From an uncultured Alistipes sp. (GTDB lineage: Bacteria; Bacteroidota; Bacteroidia; Bacteroidales; Rikenellaceae), in contig CAJUIE010000033.1 in NCBI GenBank assembly GCA_910586375.1, forward strand, positions 1 through 5,837: DNA of 5,837 nucleotides. The letters are read 5' to 3'. Positions 1-5,302 of this stretch are shown here, one piece after another. A model generated the notes under the pieces. It was given only the letters and a program-made list of their open reading frames with translations. It was not told where the DNA came from and did no database searches. The translations under genes and the position numbers were made by a program. Numbering within the stretch: position 1 is the stretch's first letter; the number at the start of each line of letters is the position of its first letter.

Positions 1-84
1 GGGAAAGGACCCTCACCGCAGGCAGAGGAGGGGTACAAAGAAAGCCCCGCACGAAAGGTAGCCGAAAACTTCCAGCGAAAGACA
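1..84. other. Intergenic sequence, no gene supported
   Basis: All six frames were considered by eye. None gives a recognisable protein end or start, and no reading frame here has family-like sequence. The stretch is GC-rich and contains CCGCAGGCAGAGG (around 17-29). Its reverse complement, CCTCTGCCTGCGG, differs by one base from a word in the gap after rseP (CCTCTGCCCGCGG, 4738-4750). It may be the 5' flank or leader of a gene to the left of the window, but nothing visible proves this. Confidence 0.4.
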
Positions 85-115
85 ACAAGGGCTGTCCCAA
101 TGGGACAGCCCTTGT
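85..115 (-). terminator. Hairpin terminator of the leftward nucleotidyltransferase gene
   Basis: A perfect inverted repeat pairs 85-98 with 102-115, a 14-bp stem with a 3-nt loop at 99-101. It lies 19 bp beyond the stop codon of the leftward gene. Read on the minus strand the stem is followed by TTGTCTTTC, a moderately T-rich tail, which fits a Rho-independent terminator. On the plus strand the tail is CATTCCTCC, so any plus-strand termination would be weaker. The stem is the strongest hairpin in the window. Confidence 0.85.
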
Positions 116-134
116 CATTCCTCCTCCCCCGGGA

Positions 135-1043
135 CTACTCCCAGAGTTTCTCAGGATACTTACCCGCAGCAACCATCCGCTCTATGGCAGCCGACAAGGC
201 CGGTTTATCCTCCTTGTAAGTAATACCGTGCCACTGCGCCTCGGAACGCAACACCCGCAACGTCGACGTGCCCGCAGCAATAAGCCGGTTGACGACGGTA
301 GGTATATAATACTCAGCTTTGGGATTCTCCTTGTTGGCATCATACCAGACAGGGAAAAACTCCTGGGAATGAACGAAGTAGTCGGGGGTAAATCCGAAAA
401 GGTTCATCGAAACGGGCGTCTCCTCGGACAAAGGTTCATCGGCCCCGCCGTCGTGATAGACGATCTGCCCGTTGGGCAGGCGCTCGATCTGCGTACGCTC
501 GACCATCGACGCCAGATTCCCTGCCTCGTCGACCGTGCAGACGCCCCGCGAAACAGTACCGTTCTCCGAAAGGGTCTTACTCAGGTCATAAGCAACCATG
601 CAATAACGATTTTCCACCCCGGCAAGCTGCGAGAGGTAATCACCGATGACGCGATAAGCCTCGGCACCATAAAAATCATCGGCATTAATGACCGCAAAAG
701 GTTCATGGATGGAGCCGGCAGCCATCATCACGGCGTGGTTGGTACCCCACGGCTTGGTGCGCCCCTCAGGCACGACAAGACCCTGCGGCAGGGCGTCAAG
801 CTCCTGAAAAACATACTCTACATCGATGCGGTGGCCAAAGCGCCGGGAAGAGAAAACCTCCTGAAACTCCTCGGCAAAAGAGTGGCGAATGACGAAAACA
901 ACCTTGCCGAAGCCGGCACGAATAGCATCATAAACCGAATAGTCGATGATGGCCTCGTTGTGGGGACCTACCCCGTCCATCTGTTTCAAAGATCCATAAC
1001 GCGAACCCATACCCGCGGCCAGGACCAATAATGTGGGTTTCAT
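135..1043 (-). CDS. Nucleotidyltransferase (sugar-phosphate/NTP-transferase fold)
   Basis: A 302-aa protein expected to transfer a nucleotidyl group from an NTP to a phosphorylated substrate, typically a sugar phosphate, in the cytoplasm. Seen: the N-terminal nucleotide-binding signature LAAGMGSRYGSLKQ at residues 8-21, with R15 and K20 in the usual places; a WGTNHA segment at 99-104 resembling the GTAHA substrate/nucleotide motif; and NADDFYG at 120-126, where D122/D123 fit the metal-binding aspartates. The Rossmann-like N-terminal part covers about 1-220. The C-terminal part (about 220-302) has no left-handed hexapeptide repeats, so a GlmU-type bifunctional enzyme is unlikely. ATG at 1043 is chosen because it starts 7 residues before the signature. 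The gene is transcribed alone, away from the dxr cluster, and ends at a strong hairpin. Substrate is not determinable here; a glucose-1-phosphate-type enzyme is possible but unproven. Confidence 0.88.
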   Translation of the reverse strand: MKPTLLVLAAGMGSRYGSLKQMDGVGPHNEAIIDYSVYDAIRAGFGKVVFVIRHSFAEEFQEVFSSRRFGHRIDVEYVFQELDALPQGLVVPEGRTKPWGTNHAVMMAAGSIHEPFAVINADDFYGAEAYRVIGDYLSQLAGVENRYCMVAYDLSKTLSENGTVSRGVCTVDEAGNLASMVERTQIERLPNGQIVYHDGGADEPLSEETPVSMNLFGFTPDYFVHSQEFFPVWYDANKENPKAEYYIPTVVNRLIAAGTSTLRVLRSEAQWHGITYKEDKPALSAAIERMVAAGKYPEKLWE

Positions 1044-1197
1044 AATAATAAGGTATTAATCCATATTTTCGTTTTTATCCCCCGGGCGAAAACCGCATTT
1101 ATTGAGACAATCCGGGCGAGCCGTGGCCCCACAAGGAGCGGGGGCATGTTTATTGCCCGGACCAAAGGCTGCGGCCCGGAAACCCCGTAAGGCTCAC
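1044..1197 (-). ncRNA. Candidate structured 5' leader or small RNA upstream of the nucleotidyltransferase
   Basis: If the leftward promoter is real, its transcript has a leader of about 147 nt. I can fold its GC-rich part by eye. P1 pairs 1191-1197 with 1116-1122 (7 bp) and encloses P2 (1173-1179 with 1157-1163, 7 bp, 9-nt loop) and P3 (1138-1143 with 1127-1132, 6 bp, 5-nt loop), giving a three-way junction. Each helix has exactly one A.C mismatch on the plus strand that becomes G.U in minus-strand RNA, which favours a minus-strand transcript. The AT-rich part next to the start codon (1044-1079) looks unstructured. I do not recognise a known riboswitch class. The outer strand of P1 reaches the -7 element, so P1 may be only partly transcribed if that promoter sets the start. 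P2 and P3 do not depend on this. Confidence 0.35.
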
Positions 1198-1228
1198 AAA
1201 GTTAAAAAATCCCGGACGATCACGCAAA
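1197..1228 (-). promoter_or_regulatory. Bacteroidota-type promoter for the leftward nucleotidyltransferase gene
   Basis: Read on the minus strand there is a -33 TTTG (plus-strand 1225-1228), a 20-bp spacer (1205-1224) and a -7 TAACTTTG (1197-1204) that matches TAnnTTTG at every fixed position. Transcription would start around 1190-1194, giving a leader of about 147 nt before the ATG at 1043. The match to the consensus is seen in the sequence; activity is inferred. No better match lies closer to the gene. Confidence 0.6.
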
Positions 1229-1237
1229 GGATTTGCG
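1223..1237. promoter_or_regulatory. Palindrome joining the two divergent -33 elements
   Basis: CGCAAA (1223-1228) and TTTGCG (1232-1237) form a perfect 6-bp inverted repeat around GGA. The two TTTG words inside it are the proposed -33 elements of the leftward and rightward promoters. The dyad could be a repressor or activator site covering both promoters. It could also simply be the by-product of two -33 boxes lying tail to tail. Confidence 0.4.
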
Positions 1238-1264
1238 CGAATTATGCATTTTTGGCTATCTTTG
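1232..1264 (+). promoter_or_regulatory. Bacteroidota-type promoter for the M23-like/dxr/rseP cluster
   Basis: A -33 TTTG (1232-1235), a 21-bp spacer and a -7 TATCTTTG (1257-1264) match the TTTG / TAnnTTTG consensus fully. The start site would fall near 1268-1272, leaving a leader of only about 20-30 nt before the ATG at 1293. Because the promoter lies inside the upstream part of the open frame, it decides the start codon: the in-frame TTG at 1233 could not be on this mRNA. Confidence 0.7.
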
Positions 1265-1292
1265 TACACGAATTATTGCCGCAACATTCCCG

Positions 1293-2168
1293 ATGCAGAT
1301 GAACCTACTCAATACCCTCAGAGCCCGGTGGCGTGACCTGTTTCGCAAGCGCCGCTTCAACATGCTCAACGCCACGGACAACACCGAAGAGTGGCACATG
1401 CACCTCTCGCCCGCCAGCCTCTTCGCCGGACTGGTGGCCTTCGTGCTGCTGCTCTTTATCGTGGTGCTCTCGCTGGTGGCCTACACCCCCGTCCTGGAGT
1501 TCCTGCCCGGCTACCGCACGGCCGCCGATCGCTCGCGCGAAAGCGTCGTGCAGAATATCCTGCGACTCGACTCGATGGAGCGCGTGATGAACGACATGAT
1601 GACCTACAACGAGAATATCGCTCTGATTCTGGAAGGCAAGACCCCCGTAGCGCGCACCATCACGACCACGGACAGCACACGCCGCAGCAAAGTGCTCGTC
1701 ATGCCGTCGGCTGAGGATTCGCTTCTGCGTGCCCAGATGGAGGGGGACGGCCCCTACTCACTGGCCGGTCGCAGCAACACCTCGCGCCGTCAGGTGCGCG
1801 AAGCGATGGAACTGATGACACCCGTCGAAGGGATCATAACCGACCACTTTGATCTGAAGGCCGGGCGCTTCGGAGTGCGCATCGCGGCCGCAGCGACCGA
1901 CCCCGTAAGGGTCATAGACGACGGCACAACGGTTCTGAGCCTCTGGACACCTGACGAGGGCTACATCGTCGGAGTGCTCCATGCCAACAGCCTGATGTCG
2001 ATCTACCGTCACCTCTCCCAGTCGCTCGTGGCGCCGGGACAGACCATCCGTGCCGGGGAACTCATAGGCTACAACGCCGACGCGGTGAACGGCGAAGTGC
2101 GTCTTTTCGAATTCGAACTCTGGAACAACGGCAAACCCGTGGATCCGGAAGGTTTTATCGTATTTTAA
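1293..2168 (+). CDS. Membrane-anchored M23/LytM-like protein with degenerate zinc site
   Basis: A 291-aa protein with a basic cytoplasmic N-terminus, one membrane segment (about 41-64), a probable helical/coiled-coil stretch (about 77-113), a Ser/Thr-rich linker and a C-terminal LytM fold (about 176-290) in the periplasm. The N-terminal pattern (RRFNMLNATDNTEEWHMHLS) resembles envelope M23 proteins of Bacteroidota. M23 enzymes cut peptidoglycan cross-bridges using HxGxD and HxH zinc motifs plus a YxH histidine. Here HxGxD reads RFGVR (192-196) and HxH reads LFE (271-273); only H240 in YRHL remains. The domain is therefore probably not a working peptidase and may act as a regulator or scaffold, as EnvC and NlpD do elsewhere. 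ATG 1293 is preferred over an in-frame TTG at 1233, which lies in the promoter; ATG 1299 is equally possible. dxr follows after 8 bp. Confidence 0.85.
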   Translation: MQMNLLNTLRARWRDLFRKRRFNMLNATDNTEEWHMHLSPASLFAGLVAFVLLLFIVVLSLVAYTPVLEFLPGYRTAADRSRESVVQNILRLDSMERVMNDMMTYNENIALILEGKTPVARTITTTDSTRRSKVLVMPSAEDSLLRAQMEGDGPYSLAGRSNTSRRQVREAMELMTPVEGIITDHFDLKAGRFGVRIAAAATDPVRVIDDGTTVLSLWTPDEGYIVGVLHANSLMSIYRHLSQSLVAPGQTIRAGELIGYNADAVNGEVRLFEFELWNNGKPVDPEGFIVF

Positions 2169-2176
2169 CCTCTGTC

Positions 2177-3328
2177 ATGAAACAACGTTTGGCGATCCTC
2201 GGGTCGACCGGTTCGATAGGCACGCAGACGCTTGACATCGTGCGTGAAAACCCCGGACGCTTCGAAGTGCGTGTGCTGACGGCCCACCGTAACTGGCAGC
2301 AACTGGCGGCTCAGGCCCGCGAGTTCGACGCCGATATGGCGGTTATAGCCGACGAAAACCTCTACGCACCGCTCTGCGCAGCGCTGCAAGACACCGACAC
2401 GAAAGTCTTTGCCGGCGAAGAGGCTGTCGCCCAGGTCGCGGGAGCCGGATCAACGGACGTCGTGGTCAACGCTCTGGTCGGTTACGCGGGGCTGATGCCC
2501 ACGGTAGCGGCGCTGCGGGCAGGCAAAAAACTGGCTCTGGCCAACAAGGAGTCGCTGGTGGTGGGCGGAGAGACGGTCATGCGTCTGGCCGCAGAGCACC
2601 GCGCGCCGATCCTTCCGATCGACTCGGAACACTCGGCGATCTTCCAGTGTCTGCGGGGCGAGCAGTCACCCGTGCGGCGGCTCCTGATCACATGCAGCGG
2701 CGGTGCTCTGCGCGACGTGCCGCGCGAAAAGCTGGCCTCCGTGACGGTAGAACAAGCCCTGAGCCACCCCCAGTGGCAGATGGGAGCCAAGATAACGATC
2801 GACTCGTCGACGTTGGTCAACAAGGGTTTCGAGGTGATCGAAGCCCACTGGTTGTTCGGCACACCCGCCGAAAAAATATCGGTGCTGCTGCACCCCCAGT
2901 CAATCGTGCACTCGATGGTTGAATTTGAAGACGGGGCGATCAAGGCCCAGCTCGGAACTCCCGACATGCGGATGCCCATCAGCCATGCCCTGCTCTTTCC
3001 GGAGCGCGCCGGGCGTCCCAACGAACGTTTCGACTTCCTCTCGCACCCCACCCTGACCTTCGCCGAGGTTGACCGGACGAAATATCCGGCCCTCGACATC
3101 GCCTACGACTCTCTGCAACGCGGCGGCACGGCAGCCTGCACGATGAACGGCGCCAACGAGGTGGCCGTAAGTGCTTTTCTGAGCCGAAAATGCAGCTGGA
3201 TGCAGATTGTGCAGACCATCGAATACGCCCTCGGACATGCGACCTTCGTCGCCCACCCGACGCTGGACGACTACGCAGCCTCGAATGCCGAAGCACGCCG
3301 CCTGGCGGCCCAGTACCTCAACCTGTAA
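2177..3328 (+). CDS. dxr: 1-deoxy-D-xylulose 5-phosphate reductoisomerase
   Basis: This cytoplasmic enzyme converts DXP to 2-C-methyl-D-erythritol 4-phosphate with NADPH and a divalent metal. It is the first committed step of the MEP pathway to isopentenyl diphosphate, and the target of fosmidomycin. The 383 residues match the usual length. Seen: the NADPH-binding GSTGSIG at 9-15; NKESLVVGGE at 123-132; metal ligands D149 and E151 in IDSEHS and E219 in NKGFE; SGG at 174-176; HPQW at 197-200, where W200 is the flexible-loop tryptophan; IHS-type HPQSIVHS at 239-246; and the C-terminal NGANE at 324-328. The motif after the catalytic serine is CSGGALR rather than the commoner ASGGPFR, a mild variation. 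It lies 8 bp after the M23-like gene and 13 bp before rseP, so co-transcription from 1232-1264 is likely. Identification is firm. Confidence 0.97.
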   Translation: MKQRLAILGSTGSIGTQTLDIVRENPGRFEVRVLTAHRNWQQLAAQAREFDADMAVIADENLYAPLCAALQDTDTKVFAGEEAVAQVAGAGSTDVVVNALVGYAGLMPTVAALRAGKKLALANKESLVVGGETVMRLAAEHRAPILPIDSEHSAIFQCLRGEQSPVRRLLITCSGGALRDVPREKLASVTVEQALSHPQWQMGAKITIDSSTLVNKGFEVIEAHWLFGTPAEKISVLLHPQSIVHSMVEFEDGAIKAQLGTPDMRMPISHALLFPERAGRPNERFDFLSHPTLTFAEVDRTKYPALDIAYDSLQRGGTAACTMNGANEVAVSAFLSRKCSWMQIVQTIEYALGHATFVAHPTLDDYAASNAEARRLAAQYLNL

Positions 3329-3341
3329 TCCCTTATAACGC

Positions 3342-4670
3342 ATGGAAATAGTCATCAAGATCATCCAGTTCTTCCTCTGCTTCACCCTTCTGGTAGGCAT
3401 TCACGAATTGGGCCACTTCATCATGGCGCGCGTCTTCCGCATCCGCGTCGACAAATTCTACATCTTCTTCGACCCGTGGTTTTCACTATTCAAGTTCCGC
3501 CGAGGACACACCGAGTACGGTCTGGGCTGGCTGCCCCTGGGCGGTTACGTGAAGATCGCCGGCATGATCGACGAATCGATGGACAAGGAGCAGCTCAAAC
3601 AACCCGTACAGGAGTGGGAATTCCGCGCAAAACCAGCCTGGCAACGCTTTCTGGTGATGATCGCCGGCGTGGTGATGAACGTCCTGCTGGCCATCGTCAT
3701 CTACTGCGGCATCTGCTACACCTGGGGCGACAGCTATCTGTCGAACGACGACGCCCGCTGGGGCTACAACTTCAACGAAGCGGGCCACCAATTGGGATTC
3801 CGCGACGGAGACCGCTTCCTGACCATCGACGCAGAACACCCCGACAACGTGCAGGAGATCATCAACGAGCTGCTCCTGGCCGAGGGCGACCGTGAGGTAG
3901 TCGTAGCACGCGCAGGCGATGAGGTTACCCTCATCCTGCCGCTTGAACAGCTGATCGCCTTGCGCCGGGAAAAGGGCTACGAAGGGCTCCTTACGCTCCG
4001 CACGCCCTTCCTGATCGACAGCGTGGTTGCACCCGCGGCCGCCGCCCTGCAACGGGGCGACGAAATCGTGGGCATCGAGGCTGCCGGAGGCGAAAGTTGC
4101 ATCAACGTGGAGCTCCCCGACTACAAGGCGCTGCTTCAACGCCATGCAGGCGAGGAGGTGGCCGTTACGGTACTACGCGGAGCCGACACGGTGGCACTGA
4201 CGCTCCCCGTTTCGGCCGAAGGGACACTGGGCGTAATGGCGGCACAACCCTACACCCTGCGCACCCGGCATTACACCCTCTGGCAGTCGATCCCGGCGGG
4301 GCTGCATAAAGCAGGCCGGACGATCTCCTCCTACTGGCAGCAGCTGAAGATGATCGTACAGCCCAAAACCAAAATGTATGAGGAGCTGGGCGGTTTTCTC
4401 TCCATCGGCAGCATCTTTCCTGCACAATGGGACTGGCAGGACTTTTGGCTGAAAACGGCCTTCTTGTCGATCATCCTGGCGGTGATGAACATCCTGCCCA
4501 TCCCGGGACTGGACGGAGGACATGCACTCTTCACATTCTGGGAGATGATCACGGGCCGCAAAGTAAGCGACAAGGTGCTGGAAGCAGCCCAATACGTGGG
4601 ACTTATCATCATCGTGGCGCTGCTCCTCTACGCCAACGGCAACGACTTCTACCGCTTCTTCATCCGGTAA
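3342..4670 (+). CDS. rseP: RseP-type site-2 intramembrane zinc metalloprotease
   Basis: A 442-aa inner-membrane protease of the S2P family. Family members cut transmembrane segments of regulators (anti-sigma factors such as RseA in E. coli) and leftover signal peptides. Seen: HELGH at 21-25 within the first membrane helix (about 5-30), giving two zinc ligands and the catalytic glutamate; the membrane-associated loop LPLGGYVK at 64-71; a second helix (about 103-126); two PDZ-like regions (about 130-210 and 215-292); a third helix carrying NILPIPGLDGGH at 383-394, where D391 is the third zinc ligand; and a last helix (about 415-432). All key residues are present. ATG 3342 places HELGH at the standard distance from the N-terminus. 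Its native substrate in this organism cannot be read from the window, since no sigma/anti-sigma pair is adjacent. Confidence 0.95.
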   Translation: MEIVIKIIQFFLCFTLLVGIHELGHFIMARVFRIRVDKFYIFFDPWFSLFKFRRGHTEYGLGWLPLGGYVKIAGMIDESMDKEQLKQPVQEWEFRAKPAWQRFLVMIAGVVMNVLLAIVIYCGICYTWGDSYLSNDDARWGYNFNEAGHQLGFRDGDRFLTIDAEHPDNVQEIINELLLAEGDREVVVARAGDEVTLILPLEQLIALRREKGYEGLLTLRTPFLIDSVVAPAAAALQRGDEIVGIEAAGGESCINVELPDYKALLQRHAGEEVAVTVLRGADTVALTLPVSAEGTLGVMAAQPYTLRTRHYTLWQSIPAGLHKAGRTISSYWQQLKMIVQPKTKMYEELGGFLSIGSIFPAQWDWQDFWLKTAFLSIILAVMNILPIPGLDGGHALFTFWEMITGRKVSDKVLEAAQYVGLIIIVALLLYANGNDFYRFFIR

Positions 4671-4807
4671 AGGAAAGAGAGGCACTCCCCGCGCAGGCCC
4701 GCGTATGAATTTCCGGCCTTTGGCTGGCGGGCCGAAGCCTCTGCCCGCGGAGGTCTGAAAAAACAGCGTGCCCCGCAGCCTTCGGTCCCAAGAACCACAA
4801 AACGCTC
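4671..4807 (+). other. GC-rich intergenic gap between rseP and the lipoprotein gene
   Basis: This 137-bp gap contains no TAnnTTTG element on the plus strand and no U-tract terminator after rseP. Two alternative hairpins can be drawn. One pairs 4696-4702 with 4727-4733 (7 bp, perfect, 24-nt loop). The other pairs 4715-4724 with 4731-4739 (9 bp with one bulged C and a U.G pair that works only in plus-strand RNA). They exclude each other. The segment 4773-4788 is a near-copy, in reverse orientation, of 1159-1174. Whether lipoprotein-radA are read through from rseP or have their own promoter is unclear. Confidence 0.4.
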
Positions 4808-5296
4808 ATGACGATGACGACAAAACTAAAATACCTCGCAGGCGTGGCCCTGGTCGTATGGGCAACCGCCTGCAAGGAGTCGGACGTCTTCTACTCGACG
4901 AGTTACGACATCGTGAAGGCCGAAGTCCGGATCACCACGCAGGTGCCCGAAACACCCGGCGAAGAAACCGCCCCGTCCGTGCAGGAGTTCGAACTACCAG
5001 CCGGCGGCAGCTACCGGCTCGACTACACGCGCTACGACGGCGGCCCCCTGAAGGTGCGCACGTCGGCCGACGGTCCCGAATATGAGGGGGTCTTCCTCCG
5101 CACCCCGGGCAGCAGCCGGATCACCTTCATCTACGACGGCAAGGAGCACGCATACAAGCTCTCAACCTACAGCACCGCCGACGGCACACGCTGCACGCTG
5201 CTGACGGCTGACCTGACAGACTACTACCGCGCCCTCTACCCCACGGCACACATCCTCCAGGCGGAGCGCAACGAATACACGACCCACAAAGAGTAA
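4808..5296 (+). CDS. Small predicted lipoprotein of unknown function
   Basis: A 162-aa protein I do not recognise. It starts with a typical lipoprotein signal: basic K6/K8, a hydrophobic stretch 9-19 and the lipobox ATAC with cysteine C22. The residues after the cysteine are KESD, partly resembling the acidic/lysine export signal that sends Bacteroidota lipoproteins to the outer surface, so surface exposure is possible but not certain. The mature part is about 140 aa, rich in Thr, Tyr and charged residues, probably mostly beta strand, with no repeats, no cysteine pair pattern and no visible enzyme motif. C128 is the only other cysteine. It ends 6 bp before radA, so the two are probably co-transcribed. 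ATG 4808 is used; ATG 4814 (third codon) is an equal alternative. Codon usage and GC content look like the neighbours. Confidence 0.75.
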   Translation: MTMTTKLKYLAGVALVVWATACKESDVFYSTSYDIVKAEVRITTQVPETPGEETAPSVQEFELPAGGSYRLDYTRYDGGPLKVRTSADGPEYEGVFLRTPGSSRITFIYDGKEHAYKLSTYSTADGTRCTLLTADLTDYYRALYPTAHILQAERNEYTTHKE

Positions 5297-5302
5297 AACC
5301 CA

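Noticed and set aside
228..1031. A 267-codon open frame on the plus strand opposite the nucleotidyltransferase gene
   Set aside because: It is wholly antisense to a gene with clear family motifs, has no recognisable domain, and has the low-complexity composition expected from the complement of GC-rich coding sequence.
1116..1197. Known riboswitches (TPP, cobalamin, SAM), hammerhead ribozyme or SRP RNA in the leader
   Set aside because: The invariant words of these classes that I could recall (for example CUGAUGA for hammerhead, CUGAGA/ACCUGAUCUGG for TPP, the GGAAG-type SRP loop) are absent.
1102..1302. A 66-codon plus-strand open frame in the divergent region
   Set aside because: It runs through both promoters and the folded leader region, is rich in Arg/Lys/Ala as shadow frames are, and overlaps the start of the M23-like gene.
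2482..3099. A 205-codon minus-strand frame inside dxr
   Set aside because: It is antisense to strongly conserved dxr motifs, is rich in Ser/Arg, and has no domain.
3486..4145. A 219-codon minus-strand frame inside rseP
   Set aside because: It is antisense to the rseP coding region, with no promoter or family features of its own.
4173..4685. A 170-codon minus-strand frame over the end of rseP
   Set aside because: It is antisense to the conserved NILPIPGLDGGH region of rseP and has no recognisable domain.
4740..4770. An intrinsic terminator after rseP near the A-run at 4758-4763
   Set aside because: The A-run is on the plus strand and would give no U-tract for rseP. The adjacent minus-strand hairpin has only about 3 bp of continuous stem, and no minus-strand gene ends there.
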